DNA of 18,684 nt from Oscillospiraceae bacterium (GCA_031270785.1 JAISWM010000001.1:1-18684), one strand, 5' to 3'. Numbered from the stretch's first letter, positions 1 through 7,242 are shown. Notes: generated by a model from the letters alone, not told the origin. A program made the numbers and translations.

Positions 1-1201
1 TGATTTTTTTAAGTTCTTTATCTACGCAATCAGCCTCCCAAGAAGTCCTCGTGCTGTTTTGGCTCATTTCAAGAGCGGACGTAGCAACCCCTCCTGCATT
101 AGATGCCTTACCGGGCAAAAATAAAACTTTTTGATCCAAAAATAAATTAGTAGCATCAATGGTAGTCGGCATATTTGCGCCTTCAGCAACGGCTGTCACT
201 TTATTTTTTATAAGATTTTTAGCTCCATCGAGCGTTAATTCATTTTGAGTAGCGCAAGGCAGTGCTATATCACAAGGAACGACCCAATTAAACTTGCCTT
301 CTTTGCATACGCAGTTTGGTTTGTATTTTATATATTCAGATAGTTTAAGCCTTTTTTTCTCTTTGATTTCTCTGATAACTCCCAAATCAATACCATCTTT
401 ATCATAAATCCAGCCGAAAGAATCCGACATCGTAACAACTTTTGCCTTCATTTCCGTTGCTTTTAAAGCTGCATGCAAGGCAACGTTTCCCGCCCCTGAA
501 ACAGAAACAATTTTGTTTTCTAAACTAATATTATGTCTTTTGAGCATCTCATCCAGAATATAAACCAGGCCATACCCCGTAGATTCCTTTCTGACCAAAG
601 AACCTCCGTAAAGTAAACTTTTCCCGGTTAATGCTCCTTCATAAACATTTTTAATACGTTTATAAGTGCCGAAAAGATATCCTATCTCTCTTACCCCCAC
701 ACCCATATCACCGGCGGGGATATCTATATCAGGGCCAATATACCGGTAAAGTTCTAACATAAAACTTTGGCAAAACCGCATAATTTCGTTTTCACTTTTC
801 CCCTTAGGGTCAAAGTCGCTTCCGCCTTTTGCTCCTCCAATCGGAAGACCGGTTAATGAGTTTTTAAAAATCTGTTCGAACCCTAAAAACTTCATCACAC
901 TTAAATTTACAGTAGGATGAAATCTAAGCCCTCCTTTATAAGGACCCAAAGTATTGTTAAACTGCACCCTGTATCCGCGGTTAACGCATATATTTCCCCT
1001 ATCATCATGCCAAAAGACTTTAAATTTAATTTGCCTGTCCGGTTCCGAAATTCTTTCTATTATGTTGTTTTGCTTATATACGGGATTTTTTTCAATAAAA
1101 TTTTCTAAGGATTTAAGCATTTCAATAACAGATTGATGAAATTCGGGTTCATAAGGGCTATTATTTATAATTTGTTCAATTTGGGTCTTGATATATGACA
1201 T
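1..1201 (-). CDS. gdhA: NADP-type glutamate dehydrogenase, 3' end cut by window edge
   Basis: Reading the minus strand from the ATG at 1201 gives 400 uninterrupted codons that run off the left edge; the family is about 445 residues, so roughly 45 C-terminal residues are missing. The product interconverts glutamate and 2-oxoglutarate plus ammonia in the cytosol. The stretch GPYKGGLRFHP carries Lys89, and PIGGAKGGSDFDPKG carries Lys125, with Lys113 between; these are the substrate-binding and catalytic lysines at the same numbers as in the Clostridium symbiosum enzyme. A Rossmann fingerprint (SGAGNVA) follows in the nucleotide domain. The start is fixed by an AAAGGAG Shine-Dalgarno about 9 bases upstream. 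A -10-like TATAAT lies at 1234-1239 with no convincing -35. A family-A repeat begins about 57 bases upstream. It is divergent from rnj. Confidence 0.95.
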   Translation of the reverse strand, partial: MSYIKTQIEQIINNSPYEPEFHQSVIEMLKSLENFIEKNPVYKQNNIIERISEPDRQIKFKVFWHDDRGNICVNRGYRVQFNNTLGPYKGGLRFHPTVNLSVMKFLGFEQIFKNSLTGLPIGGAKGGSDFDPKGKSENEIMRFCQSFMLELYRYIGPDIDIPAGDMGVGVREIGYLFGTYKRIKNVYEGALTGKSLLYGGSLVRKESTGYGLVYILDEMLKRHNISLENKIVSVSGAGNVALHAALKATEMKAKVVTMSDSFGWIYDKDGIDLGVIREIKEKKRLKLSEYIKYKPNCVCKEGKFNWVVPCDIALPCATQNELTLDGAKNLIKNKVTAVAEGANMPTTIDATNLFLDQKVLFLPGKASNAGGVATSALEMSQNSTRTSWEADCVDKELKKI

Positions 1202-1257
1202 AACGTAACATGCTCCTTTACGAAATTTAAAAAATTATAGGCAACAACTTATATAAA

Positions 1258-1563
1258 TATAGCTGCTGCTTCCTAAAAAAGCAAACACATCCGTATATTC
1301 CCTCCTCACCGTCGGCGCGAAAAATTAGACGTTTTTCAAGGGTATTAATTATAAATATTATAACTCAAATGCCGCTAAAACGGCTATATCTCAAAACAAA
1401 TTTAAATTTCTTTTTTCCCCCGCCTTCGGCGGGGGAAAAACGTAAATATAGCTATTATAGCAGCTGTTTCACTTGAAAAAACATACTCATTCATGCATTC
1501 TCCCCCACAGACTCGCAGGGAAAGAGTTACAAGAGTTTATACTTTTTAAGTTAACCCACTATA
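1258..1563. repeat. Cluster of degenerate family-A palindromic elements in the gdhA-rnj gap
   Basis: The 484-base gap between the divergent gdhA and rnj holds no gene. About 1258-1353 has a left arm TATAGCTGCTGC and a right arm whose reverse complement reads TATAATTAATACCCTTG. About 1384-1462 has a core hairpin CCCCCGCC-TTC-GGCGGGGG at 1417-1435 extended by a T run before it and an A run after it. About 1456-1563 starts TATAGCAGCTGTTTCACTTG and ends in an inverted version at TTAACCCACTATA. The copies are more diverged than those further right, so the boundaries are approximate. Confidence 0.6.
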
Positions 1564-1570
1564 TTATGTA

Positions 1571-1599
1571 TTGACATTTTAAAAGTTTAATGATAATAT
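1571..1599 (+). promoter_or_regulatory. Sigma-A-type promoter for rnj
   Basis: TTGACA at 1571-1576 is separated by exactly 17 bases from TAATAT at 1594-1599. This is an essentially consensus housekeeping promoter and would give a leader of about 80 bases before the rnj start. It lies only about 8 bases past the end of the last family-A element. Confidence 0.75.
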
Positions 1600-1685
1600 T
1601 AATGTACTGTAGTTGTTCGGGTTTTATTTTTTGCAAATCGGAGTAACGGATTATTGTTGTTTTTTAAGTATAAGGAGGTAAATTC

Positions 1686-3587
1686 ATGAACGAAAATAAT
1701 GGAGGTAATGTCCAAGATGCGTCAAATAAAATGTCAAATTTAACAGAAATGCTAAAGATTAAAACTAATATTTCGAACGATTTAGCCAAAACGCGTTCTG
1801 ACAATGTTAATAAAAAAAATTATAAAGCATTTGCAAGAAATAATTCTCGGACTACAGTTAATAAACTTGCGATAACTAACAAAATATTACCAAAACCTTA
1901 TCATAGAAATATTAACAAACAAATTGATAAACCAAATATGAAGGTAATATTTTTGGGCGGGCTTAATCAGATCGGTAAAAATATTACTCTTTTTGAATTT
2001 GGCGATGATATTGTAATGCTTGATTGCGGTTCGGCGTTTCCTGATGGCGAAATGTTGGGAATTGATCTTGTAATACCGGATTTTTCTTACATTAAAAGTA
2101 ACGCGGAGAGAATAAGAGGGCTTGTGATTACACACGGCCATGAGGACCATATTGGAGCGGTACCGTATTTGCTCAGCAAGGTGAATATTCCAATCTATGG
2201 TACGGCGTTAACCGTCGGGCTTTTAAGCAGTAAATTAAAAGAGCATAGGTTATCGGGTGTAGCTAAATTGAATGTGGTTTATCCCGGGCAAACAATTAAT
2301 CTGGGATCTATGAGCGTGGAATTCATACACGTAAATCATTCCATACCTGATGCGGTAGGGGTAGCTATAACGTCTCCGGCAGGGACAATAGTTCATACCG
2401 GCGATTTTAAAATAGATTGCACACCTTCAAGAGGCCCAATGATTGATTTAGCAAGATTTTCTGAGATTGGTAAAAAAGGCGTACTGGCATTAATGGCTGA
2501 CTCAACTAATGCCGAAAGGCCGGGTTATACTATGACAGAAAAGAAAATTAACGAGTCGTTTGAAAAGCTTTTTCATAGAGCAGGGGACAGAAGAATAGTT
2601 ATAGCTACCTTTGCGTCTAACATCGGCAGAATACAGCAAATCATAAACTGCGCTGCAAAATGTAAACGTAAAGTTGCGTTTTCCGGAAGGAGTATGATTA
2701 ACTATATTGCTATATCTAAACAACTTAATTATATAGAGGCACCTGACGACATAATAATAGATATAGAGTTAATTACTAAATATTCTAACGGTGAAGTTGT
2801 GTTGGTAACCACAGGAAGTCAAGGAGAGCCAATGTCGGCACTTCACAGAATGGCTTTTTCAGAGCATCGTAAAGTGTCCGTCGGCCCCGAAGACTTTATT
2901 ATAGTATCCGCTACTCCAATACCGGGAAATGAAAAAACGGTTGGAAATGTTATTAACAGTCTTATGAAACTCGGGTGCGAGGTAATATATGAGTCCATGT
3001 ACGAAGTCCATGTTTCCGGCCATGCGTGCCAAGAAGAACTTAAAATTATACATGGACTTACGAAACCTAAATATTTCATACCTGTTCATGGGGAATACAA
3101 ACATTTGAAGAAGCACGCTGAAATTGCTGAAAATATGGGTATGGAAAGTAGCAGAATATATGTTGGCGACAGCGGAGATGTGTTGGAAATCGGAGAATCC
3201 GTAATGAAAAAAGTAGGGCAAGTACCCGCAGAGCCTGTGTTTGTGGATGGGATAGGCGTTGGCGATGTTGGAAGTATTGTGCTCCGAGACAGAAAGCACC
3301 TCGGCCAAGACGGGCTTATCGTAGTAGTGGCTACTTTAGATTCTTCAGATAAACATATAATAGCCGGGCCAGATATTGTTTCAAGAGGGTTTGTATATGT
3401 AAGGGAATCTGAAAGATTGATGAATGAAGCAAGATACGTTGCCATAAAATCCGTAGAAAGCTGTTCAATGCAAAAACTTCGCGATTGGACGACTATAAAG
3501 ACTAAGATAAGAGATGATTTGTATAAATTATTTCATAATAGGACTAGAAGAAATCCGGTAATTTTACCTATAATAATGGAAGTATAG
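1686..3587 (+). CDS. rnj: Ribonuclease J
   Basis: Metallo-beta-lactamase/beta-CASP ribonuclease of 633 residues, expected to act on mRNA decay and rRNA maturation with endo- and 5'-3' exonuclease activity. The metal site HGHEDH is at residues 150-155, with further ligands at His218 (VNHSIPD), Asp240 (GDFK) and His442/His446 (VHVSGH), and the beta-CASP motifs ATFASNIGR near 308 and VHGEY at 467-471. The catalytic core starts at about residue 85. The first 84 residues are a low-complexity, Asn/Lys-rich extension, longer than the compact Bacillus-type enzyme but like N-terminal tails seen in some Clostridia. The start is fixed by AAGGAGG 8 bases upstream. A consensus promoter sits at 1571-1599. 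The stop TAG is contributed by the TATAGC end of a family-A element that begins at 3583. Confidence 0.97.
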   Translation: MNENNGGNVQDASNKMSNLTEMLKIKTNISNDLAKTRSDNVNKKNYKAFARNNSRTTVNKLAITNKILPKPYHRNINKQIDKPNMKVIFLGGLNQIGKNITLFEFGDDIVMLDCGSAFPDGEMLGIDLVIPDFSYIKSNAERIRGLVITHGHEDHIGAVPYLLSKVNIPIYGTALTVGLLSSKLKEHRLSGVAKLNVVYPGQTINLGSMSVEFIHVNHSIPDAVGVAITSPAGTIVHTGDFKIDCTPSRGPMIDLARFSEIGKKGVLALMADSTNAERPGYTMTEKKINESFEKLFHRAGDRRIVIATFASNIGRIQQIINCAAKCKRKVAFSGRSMINYIAISKQLNYIEAPDDIIIDIELITKYSNGEVVLVTTGSQGEPMSALHRMAFSEHRKVSVGPEDFIIVSATPIPGNEKTVGNVINSLMKLGCEVIYESMYEVHVSGHACQEELKIIHGLTKPKYFIPVHGEYKHLKKHAEIAENMGMESSRIYVGDSGDVLEIGESVMKKVGQVPAEPVFVDGIGVGDVGSIVLRDRKHLGQDGLIVVVATLDSSDKHIIAGPDIVSRGFVYVRESERLMNEARYVAIKSVESCSMQKLRDWTTIKTKIRDDLYKLFHNRTRRNPVILPIIMEV

Positions 3588-3678
3588 CTAATACCTTGGA
3601 AAAACAGACCTGCCCGTAAACTTTACAAATTGCAATCAAAATCGATGGCAGCGTATAAAAATGCTCCCGGGAGATTTT

Positions 3679-3766
3679 GGGTAGTGATCCAAATTAGTTG
3701 ATAATATCTTTTCCCTGCTCATTGCGGTGGAGAAAAGAAAGAATTTCAACTTTTTTGAGACATGAC
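3679..3766. mobile_element. Family-B MITE inside family C
   Basis: It starts GGGTAGTGATCCAAATTAG, contains the family-wide GATAATATC block and a short GC hairpin, and ends CAACTTTTTTGAGACATGAC. It is flanked by GAGATTTT at 3671-3678 and GGGATTTT at 3767-3774, an 8-bp duplication with one mismatch. Confidence 0.75.
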
Positions 3767-3810
3767 GGGATTTTGGTGCAAAGCCATTTTTTAAGTGATG
3801 CATTTTTTGA

Positions 3811-3926
3811 TATAGCTGTTTCGTTTGAAAAGTATCTGATTTTTATAACTTTCTCCCAGCAGACGGCTGGGAGAAAGTACACGGAAAATTTACTTTTGAG
3901 GACTGTTTTAAATCATAACAGCTATA
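3811..3926. mobile_element. Family-A MITE (116 bp) inserted in family C at a TA
   Basis: The ends are TATAGCTGTTTCG and CATAACAGCTATA. The core hairpin is CTCCCAGC-AGAC-GGCTGGGAG. The uninterrupted C copy near 10605 shows the corresponding empty site with a single TA (cggTAGTCTGCG against tgaTA[element]TAGTTTGCG), so the insertion duplicated TA. That is the signature of IS630/Tc1-mariner-type mobilisation (family knowledge; the mobilising enzyme is not in the window). Confidence 0.8.
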
Positions 3927-3992
3927 GTTTGCGCTCTGTGAGGTTTACGGACAGGTCTAATGTCTGATTTGTTATAATTTCCCCTCCGCTGC

Positions 3993-4080
3993 GGGTGGTA
4001 GCCTAAATTAGTTGATAATATCTTTTCCCTGCTCATTGCGGTGGAGAAAAGAAAGAATTTCAACTTTTTTGAGACATGCC
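3993..4080. mobile_element. Family-B MITE, first of a tandem pair
   Basis: It starts GGGTGGTAGCCTAAATTAG and ends TTTTTTGAGACATGCC. It is flanked on the left by TCCGCTGC (3985-3992) and on the right by ACCGCTGC (4081-4088), which also serves as the left flank of the next copy. Confidence 0.75.
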
Positions 4081-4088
4081 ACCGCTGC

Positions 4089-4178
4089 GGGTAGTGGTCC
4101 AAATTAGTTGATAATATCTTTTCCCTCTGCTCACGGTGGGGGGGAAAAGAAGGAATTTCAACTATTTTAAGACATGCC
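4089..4178. mobile_element. Family-B MITE, second of a tandem pair
   Basis: It starts GGGTAGTGGTCCAAATTAG and ends ATTTTAAGACATGCC. It is flanked by ACCGCTGC (4081-4088) and CCCGCTGC (4179-4186). The pair sits in the core hairpin of the outer A element, and three near-identical 8-mers separate and bound the two copies, as expected for tandem amplification of one insertion. Confidence 0.75.
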
Positions 4179-4274
4179 CCCGCTGCGGCGGCGGGGAGAC
4201 AGCACAAAAACAAGTTTGCCATTTTCAAAAGAGCAGCTATATAGTTTTAAAATAAAATTGGAGGGTACTAAATT

Positions 4275-4742
4275 ATGCAGGTGGTTTTATTGCAAGATGT
4301 AAAAGGAAGCGGGAAAAAAAGTCAGGTAGTTAATGTTTCGGATGGCTATGCCAGGAATTATCTATTACCCCAAAAATTAGCTAAAAGAGCGGATTCTCAG
4401 TCTTTAAACGAACTGAAAAATCAGCAGCAGTCCAGTGAGTATAGGGCAAAATTGGAAAAAGCAGAAGCTGAAAAAATATATAGTTTAATTAATGAACAAA
4501 GTGTAAATATTTTTGTTAAATCCGGTGAAGGCGAAAAAATGTTTGGGTCTGTCACGGCTAAAGATATATGTGCAGAAATCAATAAAAATTATGACATTGA
4601 ATTAAATAAAAGAAAAATATTTTTGCAGCAAGATATAAAGGCTTTTGGAAGATATACATGCGAAATTAAACTGTGCAGCGATGTTTCGGCCAAGGTTTAT
4701 GTAAGTGTTACACCAATTGAGGATACAGACAATAAAATATAG
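4275..4742 (+). CDS. rplI: 50S ribosomal protein L9
   Basis: A 155-residue L9. The N-terminal RNA-binding lobe is typical: MQVVLLQDVKGSGKK, then VVNVSDGYARNYLLP with conserved Gly and Arg/Asn contacts to 23S rRNA. A charged connecting helix rich in Glu/Lys/Ala follows at about residues 50-80, and the C-terminal lobe contains GEGEKMFGSVT. The usual length is about 148, so the last several residues (PIEDTDNKI) look like a short extension. The start is fixed by GGAGG about 9 bases upstream. The stop TAG lies within a TATAGC repeat end at 4738-4743. In many Firmicutes rplI is followed by dnaB; here only repeats follow. Confidence 0.96.
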   Translation: MQVVLLQDVKGSGKKSQVVNVSDGYARNYLLPQKLAKRADSQSLNELKNQQQSSEYRAKLEKAEAEKIYSLINEQSVNIFVKSGEGEKMFGSVTAKDICAEINKNYDIELNKRKIFLQQDIKAFGRYTCEIKLCSDVSAKVYVSVTPIEDTDNKI

Positions 4743-4810
4743 CTATAGCAAAAACTCATTTAAAAACGCGGTATAGTTAACGCGCTTAAAAAAAGTCTAA
4801 TTTTTTATTA

Positions 4811-4982
4811 GACCTGTCCGTAAATTTTACAGATTGCAATCAAAATCGGGTTGTGGGCCAAATTTATTGATAATATCTTTTTCCCCCCGCCATAGGCGGG
4901 GGGGAAAAGAAGGGATTTCAACTATTTTATGGCGTGGCCCAAAATCGACGACGGCGTATAAAAATACTTCCCGGGAGATTTT
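4811..4982. mobile_element. Truncated family-C element (left part only)
   Basis: It starts GACCTGTCCGTAAATTTTAC and runs to the GAGATTTT site (4975-4982), where a B copy sits just as in the other C copies. Removing the extra B at 4849-4947 leaves 73 bases, equal to the same interval in the copies at 3607 and 10394. The right half of C is missing after 5070, where sequence of the host A arm resumes; recombination or deletion at B is a likely cause. Confidence 0.65.
4849..4939. mobile_element. Family-B MITE with perfect 8-bp duplication
   Basis: It starts GGTTGTGGGCCAAATTTATTG and ends CTATTTTATGGCGTGGCC. It is flanked on both sides by a perfect CAAAATCG (4841-4848 and 4940-4947), and the uninterrupted C copy at 10394 has this 8-mer once. 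The core hairpin is CCCCCCGCC-ATA-GGCGGGGGG. Confidence 0.85.
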
Positions 4983-5070
4983 TGGTAGTGGTCCAAATTA
5001 GTTGATAATATCTTTTCCCCGCCTATGGAGGGGGTGAAAAAAGAAGTTTCAACCATTTTGGAATATGACC
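4983..5070. mobile_element. Family-B MITE at the conserved site in family C
   Basis: It starts TGGTAGTGGTCCAAATTAG and ends CCATTTTGGAATATGACC. GAGATTTT is on the left only (4975-4982); the right duplication and the rest of C are lost. Confidence 0.65.
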
Positions 5071-5182
5071 CACCGCCCGCATGTGGAGAGCGCACAAACA
5101 AGTTTGCCTTTTTCAAAAACGACAGCTTCATATAGTAAAAACCTTTTGAAACAATGACATTTTTATTTTTCCCCCTGTATTC

Positions 5183-5273
5183 GGTTGTGGCTCAAATTAG
5201 TTGATAATATCTTCTTTCCCTACCCAATGCGGGGGAAAAAGAAGAAGTCTCAACCATTTTGGAATATATGCCA
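5183..5273. mobile_element. Family-B MITE inserted in the hairpin of an A-type element
   Basis: It starts GGTTGTGGCTCAAATTAG and ends TTTTGGAATATATGCCA. The flanks CTGTATTC (5175-5182) and CCGCATTC (5274-5281) are an 8-bp duplication with two transitions. Joining the flanks restores a GC hairpin (CCCCC...GGCAGGGG) with outer arms TATAGTAAAAACC and GGTTTTTGCTATA. Confidence 0.7.
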
Positions 5274-5355
5274 CCGCATTCGGCAGGGGAAAGAAACATA
5301 AATAATATCACTTTTCTAAATGGTTTTTGCTATAACAAAGAAATGAGAAAATATT

Positions 5356-6024
5356 ATGATAAATGATCTACTTTCCCAAAATTTATTTGATCTATCCAAA
5401 ACAATAGCAGAGCCTTTAATAAATAAATATGATTACCCTTGGGAAGTTCTTACAGAAATAAAAAATTATATTTTGGAAATAGGAAAAACCCTTTCGAGCA
5501 GTGAATATGAAAAAAAAGGGGAAAATATATGGATTTCCAAAAACGCCCATATAGCTTTATCATCTTATATTTCCGGCCCCGCAATTATTCAGGAAGGCGT
5601 AGAAATCAGGCACTGCGCCTATATTAGGGGAAACGTTATAGTCGGAAAACATTCCGTGGTAGGTAATTCAACGGAGATTAAAAATTCCATATTATTTGAA
5701 GAAACTCAGGCTCCACACTATAATTACGTTGGTGATTCTATACTTGGGTATAAATCGCATTTAGGAGCAGGGTCAATAATGTCAAATATAAAATCAGACA
5801 AAACGAATATCGATATAAAATCAGGAAAAGAAAAAATAAAAACTAATCTTAGAAAAATCGGTGCTATGATAGGGGACCACTCCGAAATAGGGTGTAATGC
5901 CGTAATGAATCCGGGAACTATTCTGGGCAAAAATTGCTGTATATACCCGTTAACTATGGTTAGAGGATATATAGAACCAAATCATATAGTCAAAAATAAT
6001 GGAGAAATAATAAAAAAGTATTGA
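5356..6024 (+). CDS. Left-handed beta-helix (hexapeptide repeat) acyltransferase-like protein
   Basis: A 222-residue protein. Residues 1-55 are helical, and from about residue 57 imperfect hexapeptide repeats follow (ISGPAI, IRGNVIVG, SVVGNSTEI, AMIGDHSEIG, PGTILG), the pattern of the trimeric left-handed beta-helix fold. The sequence resembles the GlmU C-terminal acetyltransferase fold and matches a Clostridia protein usually labelled 'UDP-N-acetylglucosamine pyrophosphorylase', but it has no N-terminal uridylyltransferase domain, so that name would be misleading. Two His in EIRHCAYIRG and APHYNYVGDS are candidate acyl-transfer residues. The substrate is unknown; a role in sugar-nucleotide or cell-wall precursor metabolism is inference. 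The Shine-Dalgarno is weak (AATGAG, 7-8 bases upstream) and the leader is almost entirely repeat arm. Confidence 0.85.
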   Translation: MINDLLSQNLFDLSKTIAEPLINKYDYPWEVLTEIKNYILEIGKTLSSSEYEKKGENIWISKNAHIALSSYISGPAIIQEGVEIRHCAYIRGNVIVGKHSVVGNSTEIKNSILFEETQAPHYNYVGDSILGYKSHLGAGSIMSNIKSDKTNIDIKSGKEKIKTNLRKIGAMIGDHSEIGCNAVMNPGTILGKNCCIYPLTMVRGYIEPNHIVKNNGEIIKKY

Positions 6025-6066
6025 TTTTATATATTATTTTATGGTATGGTATTAATTAAAACAATA

Positions 6067-6261
6067 TATAGTTAACGCCCCTTGAAAAATTCTAATTTTT
6101 TACTACTCTCTCCACGGTTGTGAGCCAAATTGGTTGATAATATCTTTCCCCCCCGCTAGAACGCGAGGGATAAAAAGTTTTAACCATTTTGAAACATGAC
6201 CCCGCGAGTTGGCGGGGGGAAAACACAAATAATGCCACGTCTCTAAATGGTTTTTGACATA
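6067..6261. mobile_element. A-type MITE split by a B copy (6116-6201)
   Basis: The left arm is TATAGTTAACGCCCCTTG and the right arm AAATGGTTTTTGACATA, with the terminal GCTATA mutated to GACATA. The B copy runs from GGTTGTGAGCCAAATTGG to GAAACATGACC. Net host length is about 109 bases. No target duplication is recognisable around this B copy. The right arm ends 2 bases before the Shine-Dalgarno of the next gene. The 255-base gap holds nothing else. Confidence 0.6.
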
Positions 6262-6279
6262 CAAGGAGGAGGAATATTT

Positions 6280-6585
6280 ATGATTAAAAAAATAGCAGAT
6301 GAGGAAATGAGTAGAGTAACAGGCGGAATATCAAGCGAAGCAGTAGAAAACCGAATTTTTATAGCAAATACAGTTGTTCATGACGAGGCCTGGATAAATA
6401 TGGTAAAAAAAGCAGCAGAAAAAGCAGATTCTCAAAAAGTTTTCCCTTGTGCTTTGGGGCGGTGCCCCGGGTGTGGGAAACAAACTGGACATCTCGGGGT
6501 TGTCTGCGATGAATGCAGAAAGGAAGCGGGATGCCAGAAAAAGACCGAAACAAAGGGGACGTCTGCTCTGCCTGCAAGTAAGTAA
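6280..6585 (+). CDS. Short Cys-rich peptide with a double-glycine leader (bacteriocin/RiPP-like precursor)
   Basis: A 101-residue product. The start is set at 6280 because AAGGAGGAGG lies 7 bases upstream; an in-frame ATG at 6247 lies inside a repeat arm and has no ribosome site. Residues 1-16 (MIKKIADEEMSRVTGG) fit the double-glycine leader removed by C39-peptidase ABC exporters (hydrophobic and acidic spacing ending GG at 15-16). The remaining 85 residues carry six Cys at 57, 62, 65, 76, 79 and 85 in two CxxC-type pairs, resembling a zinc ribbon or a disulfide-rich core. No exporter, modification enzyme or immunity gene is visible nearby. An intracellular zinc-ribbon protein with a coincidental GG is the main alternative. 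The substrate or target is unknown. Confidence 0.7.
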   Translation: MIKKIADEEMSRVTGGISSEAVENRIFIANTVVHDEAWINMVKKAAEKADSQKVFPCALGRCPGCGKQTGHLGVVCDECRKEAGCQKKTETKGTSALPASK

Positions 6586-6603
6586 GCGCGATGTTTAAAA
6601 AAC

Positions 6604-6634
6604 GGTTGTGGCTCAAATTAGTTGATAATATCTT
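6604..6634. repeat. Isolated left half of a family-B element
   Basis: GGTTGTGGCTCAAATTAG followed by GATAATATC is the family-B left arm, but the right arm and core are absent. A degenerate GC inverted repeat (CGCCCC..GGCGGGGC) sits about 30 bases further right. The rest of the 218-base gap to 6803 shows nothing recognisable. Confidence 0.55.
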
Positions 6635-6803
6635 TATAACTATTCTGCTAGTAAGCCATTCGCCCCCAAGTAGGCGGGGCCAATGATTTCTTTAGATTTT
6701 TTTAGTTAAATCACTATAAGTTTCTTCCTATCTGCGGTGACGCGTGGGGGGGTGCTTTTTCAAAAAATTACTATATATCTACTTCTGGGGGGGATTGATT
6801 TGT

Positions 6804-7202
6804 ATGAACAATGACGAAAACGTAATATATGAAATGAAAATTAGCAATTTTTCATTAATTCCGCATATTTTTCTGTGCTTTATTGTGATAGGGTTTTGTA
6901 CGCTTATTTTTAAAATAATAGAAAACTGCACCACAAAATTTTTTATCACAAACAAAAAAGTGATGGGGAAAATAGGCTTTATTTACAAGAAGACAATGGA
7001 AGCTCCTCTTAATAAAATTAACAACATAAATGTAGATCAATCTTTATTTGGAAAAATTTTTAATTATGGGACGGTAGTTGTAAATACATCTTCGGGAAAG
7101 TTTTCTTATCATGGAGTTAATAATCCGGAAGAATTTCGAAATATACTTATGAAACAAATAGATGAATTCGATGAAAATAGAATAAAAAAACAAGCTACGT
7201 AA
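6804..7202 (+). CDS. Small membrane protein with bacterial PH (YdbS-like) domain
   Basis: A 132-residue product. The start at 6804 is preferred because a G-rich ribosome site (GGGGGGGAT, 6787-6795) precedes it; an upstream in-frame ATG at 6744 would add 20 residues with no site. A hydrophobic segment at about residues 18-40 (IPHIFLCFIVIGFCTLIF) predicts one membrane span. The C-terminal part, from TTKFFITNKKVMGKIGF through APLNKINNINVDQSLFGKIFNYGTVVV, is the bacterial PH (DUF304) strand pattern. Relatives usually have two membrane segments before this domain, so this may be a shortened form. The function of the family is poorly known. The gene stands alone between repeats. Confidence 0.8.
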   Translation: MNNDENVIYEMKISNFSLIPHIFLCFIVIGFCTLIFKIIENCTTKFFITNKKVMGKIGFIYKKTMEAPLNKINNINVDQSLFGKIFNYGTVVVNTSSGKFSYHGVNNPEEFRNILMKQIDEFDENRIKKQAT

Positions 7203-7242
7203 ATGGCAAAAGCTATGCACAAAAATTAAAATCATTATGATA

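Larger units (their letters stand above)
3607..3957. mobile_element. Family-C MITE carrying nested B and A copies
   Basis: The left end GACCTGCCCGTAAACTTTAC and the right end, whose reverse complement reads GACCTGTCCGTAAACCTCAC, form long terminal inverted repeats. The element is interrupted by a B copy (3679-3766) and an A copy (3811-3926). Subtracting them with one copy of each duplication gives about 141 bases, matching the copy at 10394-10635 after the same subtraction (142). The target-site duplication is not clear. Confidence 0.7.
3583..4241. mobile_element. Family-A MITE (outer copy) split by C and two B insertions
   Basis: The left arm TATAGCTAATACCTTGGAAAAAC (3583-3605) and the right arm ending CAAAAGAGCAGCTATA (to 4241) match the two arms of intact family-A copies. 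Between them lie a C element (3607-3957) and two tandem B elements with 8-bp duplications (3993-4186). Removing these leaves about 114 bases, the length of intact A copies (116-117). It occupies nearly the whole 687-base rnj-rplI gap, which holds no gene. No transposase is encoded. Confidence 0.75.
4743..5345. repeat. Chain of A-type arms with C and B insertions in the rplI-downstream gap
   Basis: The 613-base gap has no gene. It begins TATAGCTATAGCAAAAAC at the rplI stop. An A-type arm TATAGTTAACGCGCTTAAAA (about 4772 on) runs into a truncated C element at 4811. B copies lie at 4849-4939, 4983-5070 and 5183-5273. The right arm of the first A-type element ends near GACAGCTTCATATA (about 5131), and a second element follows with arms TATAGTAAAAACC and GGTTTTTGCTATA (ending 5335). 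The last arm lies about 20 bases from the next gene start. Confidence 0.65.

Noticed and set aside
1417..1440. GC hairpins of the repeats as rho-independent terminators
   Set aside because: On either strand the stem is followed by an A run and preceded by a T run (TTTTTTCCCCCGCC...GGCGGGGGAAAAA), so the transcript has no U-tract after the stem. Other copies behave the same way. Termination by another mechanism cannot be excluded.
3698..3967. Open reading frames inside the repeat clusters (for example 3698-3967, 7301-7483, 10453-10653, 11115-11297, 14885-15142)
   Set aside because: They run through element arms and hairpins in arbitrary frames, lack ribosome sites and have no recognisable protein pattern.
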